Assembly (NCBI GenBank): GCA_944382785.1
Contig: CALWNO010000015.1
Coordinates: 1 to 52,437 of the forward strand
Source: an uncultured Gemmiger sp.
GTDB taxonomy: Bacteria > Bacillota > Clostridia > Oscillospirales > Ruminococcaceae
Length of the DNA: 52,437 nucleotides
Direction: 5' to 3'
Positions 1 through 8,829 of the stretch are shown here, piece by piece. The position numbers and the translations under genes are program-made. The notes under the pieces were generated by a model that saw nothing but the letters and a program-made list of their open reading frames with translations, was not told the DNA's origin and did no database searches. How positions within the stretch are numbered: position 1 is the stretch's first letter; the number at the start of each line of letters is the position of its first letter.

Positions 1-1737
1 GTGGCCAAGCTGCGTCTGTGGCAGGCCAAGGCGCCCAGCTTCGATATGAGCAGCTTCAACGCCGGCAACTACAACACCGCCATCAGCCAGAGCGCTTCCG
101 CCGAGCTGATCTCCAAGATCCTGTACCCCAACGATAACCACACCGAAGGCAAGATCCTGCGCCTGCGTCAGCAGTACTTCTTCTCTGCCGCTTCGGTGGC
201 CGATATCCTGGGCAACCATCTGAACCAGTACGGCACCCTGGACAACCTGCCCGACAAGGTGGCCATCCAGCTGAACGACACCCACCCGACCCTGGCCATC
301 CCCGAAATGATGCGCATCCTGCTGGATGAGTGCTCCTACAGCTGGGAAGATGCCTTTGCCATCTGCCAGAAGGTCTTTGCCTACACCAACCACACCGTTA
401 TGAGCGAGGCTCTGGAAAAGTGGAATGTGGACATCTTCCGTTCCACCCTGCCCCGCATCTGGCAGATCGTCTGCGAGATGGACCGCCGCTGCCGCGCCGA
501 CCTGGAAAAGGTCTTCCCCGGCGACAAGGGCAAGATCGACTATATGGCCATCCTGGGCGACAACCAGGTCCGCATGGCCAACATCTGCGCCTACACCTGC
601 CACTCCATCAACGGCGTTTCCAAGCTGCACAGTGAGATCATCAAGGACAGCGTCTTCCATGATTATTTCCTGTACAAGCCCAAGGCCTTCAAGAACGTCA
701 CCAACGGCATTGCCTACCGCCGCTGGCTGCTGTGCGCCAACCCCGGCCTGACCGACCTGCTCAGCGAGAGCATCGGCGACGGCTTCAAGACCGACGCTTC
801 CCAGCTGAAGAAGCTGGAACAGTTCGCCACCGACAAGGCCTTCCTCAAGAAGCTGGAAGGTGTCAAGCGGGAGAACAAGGTCCAGTTTGCCAACTATCTG
901 GAGCGTGCCACCGGCCAGCTCATCGATCCCGATTCCATCTTCGACTGCCAGGTCAAGCGCATGCATGAGTACAAGCGCCAGCACCTGAACGCCCTGAACA
1001 TTGCGGCCGAGTACCTGTACCTGAAGGCCAACCCCAACGCCGACTTTATCCCCAAGACCTATATCTTCGGCGCCAAGGCGGCTCCCGGCTACTATATGGC
1101 CAAGCAGATGATCCGCATGATCTGCAAGCTGGGTCAGCTCATCGACTCCGACCCCGCCGTGCAGGGCAAGCTGCGCATCGTCTACCTGGAAGACTACTGC
1201 GTCACCCTGTCCGAGCAGCTGATGCCCGCCTCCGAAGTGTCTGAGCAGATCTCTCTGGCCGGCACCGAGGCTTCCGGCACCGGCAACATGAAGTTCATGC
1301 TCAACGGCGCCATCACTCTGGGCACCCTGGACGGCGCCAACGTGGAGATCGCCGATGCCGCCGGTCATGAAAATGAGATCATCTTCGGCATGCTGACCCC
1401 CGAGGTCAACGCCCTGAAGGGCATGGGCTATCATCCCCAGGCCTATATCTCCGACGACAACATCGCCATGGCGGTGCTGGACCTGCTGGAGAAGGGCTGG
1501 AACGGCGAAAACTTCAGCGAAGTCACCAACAACCTGCGCAACAGCGATCCTTATATGGTCATGGCCGACTTCAAGGATTACCGCCGTGCCCAGGCCACCG
1601 TGCAGCAGCTGTACCGTGACCGTGAGACCTGGAACCGCATGAGCCTGATGAACATTGCCAACGCCGGTATCTTCTCTGCCGACCGTTCGGTGATGGACTA
1701 TGCCCGCGATATCTGGGGAGCCACCCCGGTTCGCTGA
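1..1737 (+). CDS. glgP: Glycogen/starch phosphorylase, 5'-truncated by the window edge
   Basis: Phosphorolysis of alpha-1,4-glucan to glucose-1-phosphate in the cytoplasm (GT35 family, PLP-dependent). The 578 residues visible are the C-terminal part; the family is usually about 800 residues, so roughly 230-240 N-terminal residues lie upstream of the window. The motif EASGTGNMKFMLNG is present, with the expected PLP-binding lysine at about residue 431 of the fragment. The frame is open from base 1 and the true start is not visible. A clean intrinsic terminator follows the stop, and a GH13 glucanase is next on the same strand, consistent with a role in storage or dietary glucan breakdown. Identification is firm. 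Confidence 0.96.
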   Translation: MAKLRLWQAKAPSFDMSSFNAGNYNTAISQSASAELISKILYPNDNHTEGKILRLRQQYFFSAASVADILGNHLNQYGTLDNLPDKVAIQLNDTHPTLAIPEMMRILLDECSYSWEDAFAICQKVFAYTNHTVMSEALEKWNVDIFRSTLPRIWQIVCEMDRRCRADLEKVFPGDKGKIDYMAILGDNQVRMANICAYTCHSINGVSKLHSEIIKDSVFHDYFLYKPKAFKNVTNGIAYRRWLLCANPGLTDLLSESIGDGFKTDASQLKKLEQFATDKAFLKKLEGVKRENKVQFANYLERATGQLIDPDSIFDCQVKRMHEYKRQHLNALNIAAEYLYLKANPNADFIPKTYIFGAKAAPGYYMAKQMIRMICKLGQLIDSDPAVQGKLRIVYLEDYCVTLSEQLMPASEVSEQISLAGTEASGTGNMKFMLNGAITLGTLDGANVEIADAAGHENEIIFGMLTPEVNALKGMGYHPQAYISDDNIAMAVLDLLEKGWNGENFSEVTNNLRNSDPYMVMADFKDYRRAQATVQQLYRDRETWNRMSLMNIANAGIFSADRSVMDYARDIWGATPVR

Positions 1738-1766
1738 GCCGCCCGTGAACTGAATTTCCGAAACCT

Positions 1767-1798
1767 GACCGCCGCCGTTTTTTGTGCGGCGGTCTTTT
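1767..1798 (+). terminator. Intrinsic terminator after glgP
   Basis: Perfect 9-bp inverted repeat GACCGCCGC (1767-1775) / GCGGCGGTC (1786-1794) followed by TTTT. It separates glgP from the GH13 gene. Confidence 0.85.
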
Positions 1799-1835
1799 CG
1801 GGTAAAAACACCCTGAAGGGACGGACGATCAATCT

Positions 1836-3686
1836 ATGTCGCACACCTTTTTCAACAGCCGCCTGCCCCGCTACAAGACCCCCTTCGGCGCTGTGCCGGC
1901 GGGAACGGCTGTCACGCTGCGCCTGGATGTACCCCAGGACTACGGCTATGTGGACCCGCATCTGGTGCTGATCAAGGACCGGGAGGACCCGGTGCACTAT
2001 CGCATGGACTTCAACGGTCAGGACCAGGGCTCCAACCATTTTTCGGTCACGGTGGCGCCCACCACATCCGGTCTGTATTTCTATTATTTTGATTTGTATA
2101 CCGACTTCCGCAAAATCTGCCGGGGTGCCAACGCCGAGGGCGAACTGACCTGGACGGACGGGGATTGCTGGCAGCTGACGGTGTACGAGCCGGGCTTCCA
2201 AACGCCGGACTGGATCAAGAACGGTACCATGTACCAGATCTTCCCCGACCGGTTCTGTGAGGGCGTGCCCAACAAGCCCATGCCCTTTGCCGACCGCATC
2301 TATCGTCCGGACAAGACCGGTGAGCCCTACTTCTGGCCCACCGAGCAGCCGGAAGGTTACCTGAATATGGATTACTACGGCGGTGATTTTGCGGGTATCC
2401 AGCAAAAACTGCCCTATCTGCAGAAGCTGGGCGTGACCTGCATCTACCTCAACCCTATCTTTGAGGCGCACTCCAACCACCGGTACAATACCGCCGATTA
2501 TCTGAAAGCGGACCCCCTGCTGGGCACAAACCGGGGTTTCGCAGAGCTGTGCACCGCTGCCAGACGCCTGGGGATCCGCATCATTCTGGACGGTGTGTTC
2601 AGCCACACCGGCTCGGATTCCCGCTACTTCAACCGGGAAGGCCGCTATGGCCCCGGCGGTGCCTACCGTGACCGGCATTCCCCTTACCGGGGCTGGTATG
2701 ACTTTGACTCCGGCTACAAGTGTGGATATCGCAGCTGGTGGGGATTTGAGACCCTGCCCGAAGTACAGGAAAATTCCCCCTCTTACACCGAGTTCGTCTG
2801 TGGCAAAGGCGGCGTCATTGATACCTGGCTCAATCTTGGCGCCTCCGGATTCCGGCTGGACGTGGCCGATGAGCTGCCCGACGACTTTATTGAAAAAATC
2901 CGTGCAGCCGTCAAATCCCACGGCGAGGACAAGCTGCTCATCGGGGAAGTGTGGGAGGATGCCACCACCAAGGAAGGATTCGGTCAGCGCCGCACCTATC
3001 TGCGGGGCCATGGGCTGGACACCACCATGAATTACCCCTTCCGCAACGCGGCTTTGGACTTTGTCTGTGGTGCCCGCACGGAGGATGTGGCCGACCGGAT
3101 CCTCTCCATCTGTGAGAATTATCCCAAGCCCGCCCTGGATTGCGCCATGAACTTCCTGTCCACCCATGACACCGAGCGGGCCATCACCGCCATTGCGGAT
3201 GAACCGGCCAACGGGCGGGATCGATTCTGGCAGAGCGGTCGGCGCATCCCGGCGGCCCGCATGGAGGACGCCATCCGCCGCCTGCTGCTGGCTTATGCCA
3301 TGATCTACACCCTGCCCGGCGTGCCCTGCGTGTATTACGGGGATGAAATCGCCATGCAGGGATACCGTGATCCCTTCAACCGTGCTTTCTACGATTGGAA
3401 CAGCACCGAAAAACGGCTGCGCGGCCCGCTGGCTAACCTGGCCAACCTGCGCCGCAGTTGTGACGCTTTCAACGGTGGGACCATCGAATTGGTTCAGGCA
3501 GAAGGGGATGTACTCCATTTCCGCCGCGTGGGCAAGACCCAGACCGCCGAGATCATCCTGAACCGGGGTCCGCACCTGCTGTGCACCCAGGCCTTCGGCA
3601 AATCGGCCGAGGTCAACCCCGGGGGATTTACCATCCTGGTAGAGGACAACCAGCCCAAAAACGTGGGCTATTTCAAGATCTATTGA
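1836..3686 (+). CDS. GH13 alpha-glucanase (neopullulanase/cyclomaltodextrinase-like)
   Basis: Hydrolysis of alpha-1,4 (possibly alpha-1,6) glucans; cytoplasmic because no signal peptide is visible. 616 residues: an N-terminal beta-sandwich region (about 1-125) like the CBM34-type domain of neopullulanases, then the GH13 barrel beginning near the motif YQIFPDRF. Catalytic residues are visible as nucleophile D342 (GFRLDVAD), acid/base E371 (GEVWED) and transition-state D445 (LSTHDTE); the region I-type motif DGVFSHTG is also present. The start is ATG 1836 with AAGGGA upstream. Pairing with glgP suggests joint use of maltodextrins or glycogen. Exact bond specificity cannot be read from sequence. 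Confidence 0.9.
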   Translation: MSHTFFNSRLPRYKTPFGAVPAGTAVTLRLDVPQDYGYVDPHLVLIKDREDPVHYRMDFNGQDQGSNHFSVTVAPTTSGLYFYYFDLYTDFRKICRGANAEGELTWTDGDCWQLTVYEPGFQTPDWIKNGTMYQIFPDRFCEGVPNKPMPFADRIYRPDKTGEPYFWPTEQPEGYLNMDYYGGDFAGIQQKLPYLQKLGVTCIYLNPIFEAHSNHRYNTADYLKADPLLGTNRGFAELCTAARRLGIRIILDGVFSHTGSDSRYFNREGRYGPGGAYRDRHSPYRGWYDFDSGYKCGYRSWWGFETLPEVQENSPSYTEFVCGKGGVIDTWLNLGASGFRLDVADELPDDFIEKIRAAVKSHGEDKLLIGEVWEDATTKEGFGQRRTYLRGHGLDTTMNYPFRNAALDFVCGARTEDVADRILSICENYPKPALDCAMNFLSTHDTERAITAIADEPANGRDRFWQSGRRIPAARMEDAIRRLLLAYAMIYTLPGVPCVYYGDEIAMQGYRDPFNRAFYDWNSTEKRLRGPLANLANLRRSCDAFNGGTIELVQAEGDVLHFRRVGKTQTAEIILNRGPHLLCTQAFGKSAEVNPGGFTILVEDNQPKNVGYFKIY

Positions 3687-3694
3687 ACGAAAAG

Positions 3695-3725
3695 ACCGCT
3701 GCCCTGCCCGGGCGGCGGTTTTTTT
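3695..3725 (+). terminator. Intrinsic terminator after GH13 gene
   Basis: Stem ACCGCTGCCC (3695-3704) / GGGCGGCGGT (3710-3719) with one G-T pair, followed by a run of seven T. Confidence 0.85.
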
Positions 3726-3799
3726 GCATCCGGGGCAGGGGAGGGGCGTATTCTGGTACGGAGAGGAAATGACTTCCCGGCAGGAAATGGGTGGAAACC

Positions 3800-3843
3800 C
3801 GTGGATTTTACACCCGGATATCGTGGATTTTACACCCGGATAT
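3800..3843. repeat. 22-bp perfect tandem duplication upstream of the nfeD promoter
   Basis: The 22-base unit starting CGTGGATTTTACACC and ending CGGATAT occurs twice head to tail (3800-3821 and 3822-3843). It ends one base before the -35 box of the promoter at 3845. A 22-bp period is about two helical turns, so both copies would present the same DNA face. This suggests duplicated activator or operator sites, but no cognate regulator is identified. Confidence 0.9.
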
Positions 3844-3844
3844 A

Positions 3845-3873
3845 TTGACTTTATACACATGACCTGTTAAAAT
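3845..3873 (+). promoter_or_regulatory. Sigma-A promoter of the nfeD-SPFH operon
   Basis: TTGACT (3845-3850), 17-bp spacer, TAAAAT (3868-3873). Predicted transcription start is near 3880, which argues against a GTG start at 3875 for the downstream gene. Confidence 0.8.
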
Positions 3874-3907
3874 TGTGTCAAATAAAGCAAGGAGGGATTC
3901 ACAGCTT

Positions 3908-4348
3908 ATGGATAGCATTTTATGGCTGATCGCCGTCATCGTCTTTGTGGCTGCCGAAGCCGCCACCACCGCTCTGATTTCCATCTGGTTTGCGGTGGGC
4001 GCCGCTGTGGCCCTGATCGTCAGCCTGTTCACCAGTTCGCTGCCTCTGCAGTTCCTGGTGTTCGCCCTGGTATCCGCCGTGACCCTGGCCATCATGGTGC
4101 CCACCTTGGCTGCCCGCCGCCGCAACAAAAAGGCGCCTGTCACCAACGGGCCGGAGCTGAGTGTGGGCAAGCGTGGCGTGGTGTTGCAGGCCATTCTGCC
4201 CGGGGAACTGGGCCGTGTCCGGGTGGATGGACTGGACTGGCAGGCGAAGGCCGACGAAGCACTGCCTCAGGGCAGTCGCTGCCAGGTGACGGCCGCCGAC
4301 GGCAATGTGCTGACGGTGTGTGCGGCCCCTGTGGAAGAACCGGTGTAA
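3908..4348 (+). CDS. NfeD-family membrane protein
   Basis: Short-type NfeD protein, 146 residues. The N-terminal half has closely spaced hydrophobic segments (about residues 3-25, 28-45 and 48-72), and the C-terminal half (about 85-140) fits the OB-fold that faces the cytosol. NfeD proteins pair with SPFH/stomatin proteins in membrane microdomains, and an SPFH gene follows 76 bp downstream. The ATG at 3908 was chosen because a GGAGGG ribosome site sits at 3891-3896; an in-frame GTG at 3875 lies at the predicted transcription start. The frame stays open upstream, so the start is inferred. The family call is good; the cellular role is inferred from the pair. Confidence 0.85.
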   Translation: MDSILWLIAVIVFVAAEAATTALISIWFAVGAAVALIVSLFTSSLPLQFLVFALVSAVTLAIMVPTLAARRRNKKAPVTNGPELSVGKRGVVLQAILPGELGRVRVDGLDWQAKADEALPQGSRCQVTAADGNVLTVCAAPVEEPV

Positions 4349-4424
4349 GAGATCCCGCGCGGCGTATCCCTGTTTGCCGCCAGGACAAAAATAAACCATT
4401 CCGAAAGTTGAAGGAGGTAACCAT

Positions 4425-5345
4425 ATGCCTTGGGGAGTTATTCTGATCGCCATTCTGCTGATTGTGGCGTTGCTTGTGATTGTTCGCTGCATCGTCATTG
4501 TTCCGCAGTCCAATTCCTATGTTATCGAGTCGCTGGGCGTCTACAAGGAAACCTGGGACGCCGGCCTGCACATCAAGGTGCCCTTCATTGAGCGGGTGGC
4601 CCGTCGGGTCTCCCTCAAGGAAGAAGTGGCTGACTTTCCCCCGCAGCCGGTGATTACCCGGGACAACGTCACCATGATGATCGACACGGTGGTGTTCTTC
4701 CAGGTGTTCGACGCCAAGGCTTACGCCTACGGTGTGACCCGGCCCATCGCCGCTATTGAGAACCTGTCCGCCACCACCCTGCGTGACATCATCGGTTCCA
4801 TGTCCCTGGATGAGACCCTGACCAGCCGCGACCTGATCAACACCAAGATCACCGCCACCCTGGATGAAGCCACCGACCGCTGGGGCATCAAGGTCAACCG
4901 CATCGAGCTGAAAAACATCGAACCCCCGCAGGAAATCCGCACCGCCATGGAAAAGCAGATGAAGGCCGACCGTGAAAAGCGTGCCAGTATCCTGCTGGCC
5001 GAAGGTGAGAAGCAGGCCGCCATCACCCGCGCGGAAGGTGAAAAGGAAAGCGCCATCCTGCGGGCCGAGGCTGTCAAGGAGCAGAAGATCCGGGAAGCTG
5101 AGGGCCAGGCCCAGGCCTTGCTGCTGGTGCAGAAGGCTAAGGCAGACTCCATCCGCCTGATCAACGAGGCCGCCCCCACCGAGAGCATGTTGGCCCTGCG
5201 CAGCATGGAAGCCATGGAGCGGGTGGCGGACGGCAAGGCCACCAAGATCATCGTGCCCAGCAACATGCAGGACATGGCGGCTACGGTTTCCGCCATCAAG
5301 GCGGTGGCGGGAGATACCAGCGGTGCCGCCGCTGCCGGAAAATAA
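4425..5345 (+). CDS. SPFH/prohibitin-domain (stomatin/QmcA-like) protein
   Basis: 306 residues with one N-terminal membrane anchor (about 3-23), the SPFH domain (about 25-190) and a long charged Ala/Glu/Lys-rich helical stretch (about 190-260) typical of stomatin-like proteins. Such proteins oligomerise at the membrane and organise microdomains or chaperone proteases. The strong ribosome site AAGGAGG precedes ATG 4425. It is co-transcribed with the NfeD gene upstream, the standard pairing in bacteria. A bidirectional terminator follows. The exact subfamily (QmcA, YqfA-type flotillin or paraslipin) is not resolved; the length and layout fit QmcA/paraslipin. Confidence 0.92.
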   Translation: MPWGVILIAILLIVALLVIVRCIVIVPQSNSYVIESLGVYKETWDAGLHIKVPFIERVARRVSLKEEVADFPPQPVITRDNVTMMIDTVVFFQVFDAKAYAYGVTRPIAAIENLSATTLRDIIGSMSLDETLTSRDLINTKITATLDEATDRWGIKVNRIELKNIEPPQEIRTAMEKQMKADREKRASILLAEGEKQAAITRAEGEKESAILRAEAVKEQKIREAEGQAQALLLVQKAKADSIRLINEAAPTESMLALRSMEAMERVADGKATKIIVPSNMQDMAATVSAIKAVAGDTSGAAAAGK

Positions 5346-5381
5346 GAGAATTTCAGATGACAGCCAGTCTCCTGATACAAA

Positions 5382-5427
5382 GGCAGGCCCGCCGTACCAT
5401 CTCGGTACGGCGGGCCTGCCGCTTTTT
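5382..5427. terminator. Bidirectional terminator between SPFH gene and hflX
   Basis: Perfect 17-bp inverted repeat, GGCAGGCCCGCCGTACC (5382-5398) and its complement (5404-5420), with a 5-base loop and a T run at 5423-5427. It serves the convergent SPFH gene (plus) and, with a weaker T tract, the hflX operon (minus). Confidence 0.9.
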
Positions 5428-5439
5428 ATCATGGAAGAC

Positions 5440-6759
5440 TCAGATCATATAGTCCTCAAACCGGTGCAGATCGTCGATCTTCACCGTGCCTTTGTAATAC
5501 ACACCGTCAGGGCGGTACTCCTCCTCCATCACACTGCCCCGGCTGCGCAGGATATCAGCCAGAGACAATTTGTCATAGGGCAACAGCACTTCGATGGTAC
5601 GTACCCGATGGGAGAGAGCCTCATCCAGCCGCTTCAGCAGTTCATCCAACCCCCGGCCGGTTTTGGCGCTGGTCAGCAGCACCGCCGGATCAAAGGGGAT
5701 GGCGCCGGGCTTGTCGCACTTGTTGTACACCACAATCTGGGGAATGTCCGAACAGCCCAGGGATTCCAGGACCTCGTCGGTCACGGCCAGCTGGGCGGCC
5801 GCTTCGCTGTCGCTGGCATCCGCCACCTTCAGAATCACATCCGCGTAGGCGGCTTCCTCCAGGGTACTCTTGAAAGCATCCACCAGATGGTGGGGCAGAC
5901 GGCTCACAAAGCCGACGGTGTCCACCAGCACCACGGTCAGACCGCTGGGCAGGGTCAGGCGCCGGGCAGTGGGGTCCAGGGTAGCAAACAGCATGTCTGC
6001 CTCGAAGATCTCCGCCCCACACAGGGCGTTCATCAGGCTGGATTTGCCCACATTGGTGTAGCCCACCAGGGCCACCACCGGCACGTTGTTCTTCTGGCGG
6101 GCGCGGCGGGTCTCACCCCGGCGCTTCTCCAGCTCCTTCAGCCGCCCTTCCAGGTGCTCGATGCGGTGGTGCAGGTGCCGCCGGTCCAGTTCCAGTTTGG
6201 TCTCACCGGCGCCGCGGCGGGCACCCCCGCCGCCGCCACCGCCGCCGCCCTGGCGGCTCAGCGCTTCGCCCAGCCCCTGCAGGCGGGGCAGCTGATAGCG
6301 CAGCATGGCCAGTTCGGTCTGCAGCTTGCCTTCGTTGGTGGAAGCCCGGGACTTGAAGATCTCCAGGATCAGCATGGTGCGGTCCAGCACCTCCACCTGC
6401 AAGGCGGCGGAAAGGTTGCGGATCTGGCTGCCCGAAAGCTCCCCATCAAAGATGGCAGCCTCCGCCCGGGTGTTCATGCACACCAGCCGTGCCTCAGCTA
6501 CCTTGCCTTCGCCCAGCATGGTGGCTGCTTCCGGGGTGGAGCGTTTCTGGCAGACGGTGGCCACCGCCTCCATGCCGTTGGCCTCGGCCAGGGCAGCCAG
6601 TTCGTCCAGACTGCGCTGTGCATCAAATTTCCCCTGATCCAGACTCAGCAGCACCACCGGAATGGCACTGTGTTCCTCCTCCTGGTCGGAAGGGAAGGGG
6701 TCCAGATCGTCCAGCGTACTCAGAGGGTCGGATGTGAAATCCAGAGTAAAGTCGTCCAT
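5440..6759 (-). CDS. hflX: Ribosome-associated GTPase HflX
   Basis: 439 residues. HflX binds 50S subunits and splits or rescues stalled or hibernating ribosomes after stress. The N-terminal HflX domain (about 30-170) and linker are followed by the G domain: P-loop GYTNVGKS (233-240), DTVGF switch II and NKCD specificity motif. The family's glycine-rich linker (usually GGxGxRGxGE) is expanded here to nine consecutive glycines at 171-179, encoded by a GCC/GGC-rich tract near 6223-6250. The ATG directly abuts the TAA stop of the acetyltransferase gene upstream, with AAGGAG inside that gene's end, so translation is probably coupled. It is the last gene of the minus-strand polysaccharide operon. 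Confidence 0.96.
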   Translation of the reverse strand: MDDFTLDFTSDPLSTLDDLDPFPSDQEEEHSAIPVVLLSLDQGKFDAQRSLDELAALAEANGMEAVATVCQKRSTPEAATMLGEGKVAEARLVCMNTRAEAAIFDGELSGSQIRNLSAALQVEVLDRTMLILEIFKSRASTNEGKLQTELAMLRYQLPRLQGLGEALSRQGGGGGGGGGARRGAGETKLELDRRHLHHRIEHLEGRLKELEKRRGETRRARQKNNVPVVALVGYTNVGKSSLMNALCGAEIFEADMLFATLDPTARRLTLPSGLTVVLVDTVGFVSRLPHHLVDAFKSTLEEAAYADVILKVADASDSEAAAQLAVTDEVLESLGCSDIPQIVVYNKCDKPGAIPFDPAVLLTSAKTGRGLDELLKRLDEALSHRVRTIEVLLPYDKLSLADILRSRGSVMEEEYRPDGVYYKGTVKIDDLHRFEDYMI

Positions 6760-7350
6760 TTACATCTCCTTGATTGCGTTGATTTTATAATACGCGCGGC
6801 AGGGCACCGGGGTGCCGTCATACTTGTGGTATACCGCGTCGTGGTCATAGAGAAAACCATTTTTTTGGATCACCCTGCCGCTGGCAGGATTCTCCACAGC
6901 ATGGCAAATGGAAAGCCAGGGGCCGCCAACCCGGGTAAACCAGAACTCCAGCACAGCTTTCAGGGCCTCGGTGGCATAGCCATGGCCCCACCAGGTGCGG
7001 CCCAGCGCATACCCTGGCTCCCAGATTTCGGTATGGTGCAGGGGCTCAGGCAGCGTCTGCCAGCCTTCGGCAGCGGCCCGCTCCGCCCGTACTACCCCGA
7101 TGGTCCCGATGAGAGTCCCGTCCTGAAGACAGATGCCCCAGTTGTAGAAGGTGGGGTCGGCGTAACACTTTTCCACCTCGTACAGGTATTCAGCGGTGAC
7201 CGTCCAGTCCCGGTGGGTGTTCCAGCGCAGATACCGGGTCACCTGCGGGTCTCCGGCCCAGTGGTCAAACATGGTCCGGCAGTCGTCAAAGGTCAGGCGG
7301 CGCAATGTCAGCCGCCGGGTTTCCAGGGGAACGGTGCCCAGATGGTTCAT
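6760..7350 (-). CDS. GNAT-family N-acetyltransferase (RimJ/RimL-like)
   Basis: 196 residues of the Acetyltransf_3 type: an LETRRLTLRRL start, a central region with ALGRTWWGHGYATEAL (acetyl-CoA-binding motif A with the G-x-G-x-A-like turn), and the ending RVIQKNGFLYDHD. Such enzymes move acetyl groups from acetyl-CoA to protein N-termini, aminoglycosides or small amines; the substrate cannot be read here. The start is ATG at 7348-7350 because GGAGGAAAGG lies just upstream; a further 19 in-frame residues upstream are disregarded. Its stop touches the hflX start. It lies between a flippase and hflX, so a sugar- or protein-modifying role is equally possible. Confidence 0.85.
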   Translation of the reverse strand: MNHLGTVPLETRRLTLRRLTFDDCRTMFDHWAGDPQVTRYLRWNTHRDWTVTAEYLYEVEKCYADPTFYNWGICLQDGTLIGTIGVVRAERAAAEGWQTLPEPLHHTEIWEPGYALGRTWWGHGYATEALKAVLEFWFTRVGGPWLSICHAVENPASGRVIQKNGFLYDHDAVYHKYDGTPVPCRAYYKINAIKEM

Positions 7351-7361
7351 GCCTTTCCTCC

Positions 7362-8798
7362 TTACCGGTGCAGCACTTTGCGCAGTAGGGTCATGCCCAT
7401 GTGCCACAGTTTCTGCAGCTGGGGACGGTACAAGGTGCAGTAGATGAAGAGAATGGCTCCCACCAGCACAAACTTTACCACAAAATGCTGGTAAAATACA
7501 ACCCCGACAGCTCCGGCGGCCAGGGCCAGCAAAAAGCCGGAGATGGTGCGGGGATAGCTGGGAATGGTGCGGTAGTAGTACTGGCCGGTGAGGGTGCGGT
7601 ACACAAACATCACCGCATTGCCTGCCACCAAAGCCGCCGCTGCCCCGGTGACCGAGTACAGAGGTACCAGCCAGAGGCAGAGCACCAGTTCCACCCCCAC
7701 GCCCACGGCCACCCCGATGGTATCGTGGTGGGGGCGGCGGGCGATGGCGTTGCCGTAGACGGTGCCTTCCATCAGGATCAGGAACACCGCCGCCAGCATC
7801 ATCAGCGGGAAGAATCGCATGCAGGGAAGCTTGGAGGGGAAGATGAGGAAGATGATATCCTCAAACATCACCAGCAGGCAGAAAAAGCCGAAAATCAGGA
7901 AGTTCAGCAGGTCGTGAATCCGGCCGATGCGTTCCTGCTCGGTGCGGTAATGGGCAAAGACATAGGGACCCCAGTAGGTGGAAAATCCGGCCTGTACGGT
8001 GGTTACCAGCATGGACAGCTGGTAGGCGAAGGCAAACAATCCCTGAGAAAAGGTGTTGCTGGCCAGGAAAGACAGGCAGACCGACTGGAACAGCGGGGTC
8101 AGCACCGCGGCGGGGGCCAGGGCGATGCTGTAGGGCACCATCTGGCGGTAGATGGCCTTGTAAGGTACCTTGCCCGCCCGGATGGGGGCCTTGGCCTTGA
8201 ACCAGAAGGCAATGGCCACACAGCCAAAGCTGGCCACCGCCGCCGCAATGAACACCCAGGTTCTGCTGGTGAAGAAGCCCGGCAGCAGGTACAACAGATT
8301 CAGGCAGGCCTGCATCCACAGGGTTTCGGCGGTGTAGGCCCGGACGTTGTTTTCCAGCCGCAGCAGCACGTTCAAATATCGCACCAGCATATACAGGGCG
8401 GCGTTGAGGAAGAGGAAGGGCACCAGAATGGCTCCGTTCTGCCCCAGGCCGAAGGCGGCGGACAGAGGTTCCGCAAAGAAAGCGGAACCCACCAGCCCCA
8501 CCACCGCCATGACCAGGAGGGACAGGCGGGTGGTGGCGGCAAACATGCTCCGGCCGGTGGCGCCTTCCACCGGTTCCCGGAAAAACCGCAGCAGCCCCTG
8601 GTCCAGCCCCAGCATGCCCACATTCATCAGGGAGGTGGTGTAGGCCATAAAGGAGGCGGGCACGGCGTAGCGGTCGGGGGGCAGAACGCCCTTCACCACC
8701 AGGGCGGCGCCGCTGATCAGAAAGCCCAGATAGGTGGCCACCGAGTATTTCATCAGGCTGCCGAGAAAGGATTCCTGCTTTTTGGGTGTTTCGGGCAT
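7362..8798 (-). CDS. Wzx/MATE-like polysaccharide flippase
   Basis: 478 residues, very hydrophobic, with about 12-14 predicted membrane segments across the whole length. It has the pattern of the polysaccharide biosynthesis (PST, Wzx-like) branch of the MOP exporter superfamily, which flips lipid-linked glycans across the membrane. Short N-terminal polar tail, then a first helix with LGFLISGAALVVKG, as expected for Wzx. AAAAGGAG precedes the ATG. It sits between a glycosyltransferase-like gene and a GNAT gene in the operon headed by the MBOAT gene, which supports glycan export. The exported substrate is unknown. Confidence 0.85.
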   Translation of the reverse strand: MPETPKKQESFLGSLMKYSVATYLGFLISGAALVVKGVLPPDRYAVPASFMAYTTSLMNVGMLGLDQGLLRFFREPVEGATGRSMFAATTRLSLLVMAVVGLVGSAFFAEPLSAAFGLGQNGAILVPFLFLNAALYMLVRYLNVLLRLENNVRAYTAETLWMQACLNLLYLLPGFFTSRTWVFIAAAVASFGCVAIAFWFKAKAPIRAGKVPYKAIYRQMVPYSIALAPAAVLTPLFQSVCLSFLASNTFSQGLFAFAYQLSMLVTTVQAGFSTYWGPYVFAHYRTEQERIGRIHDLLNFLIFGFFCLLVMFEDIIFLIFPSKLPCMRFFPLMMLAAVFLILMEGTVYGNAIARRPHHDTIGVAVGVGVELVLCLWLVPLYSVTGAAAALVAGNAVMFVYRTLTGQYYYRTIPSYPRTISGFLLALAAGAVGVVFYQHFVVKFVLVGAILFIYCTLYRPQLQKLWHMGMTLLRKVLHR

Positions 8799-8829
8799 GG
8801 TATGCTCCTTTTCTGCAAGAAAGAACGGG

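Noticed and set aside
3800-3843. Direct repeat as a CRISPR array
   Set aside because: Two units with no spacer between and no cas genes; it is a tandem duplication.
1698-3860. 720-codon minus-strand frame opposite the GH13 gene
   Set aside because: Antisense to a gene with all catalytic residues in place; no recognisable domain.
3875-3907. GTG at 3875 as the start of the NfeD gene
   Set aside because: It coincides with the predicted transcription start, while ATG 3908 has a GGAGGG ribosome site.
6223-6250. Glycine run in HflX as a sign of frameshift or sequencing slip
   Set aside because: The frame continues correctly on both sides, and family motifs flank the tract.
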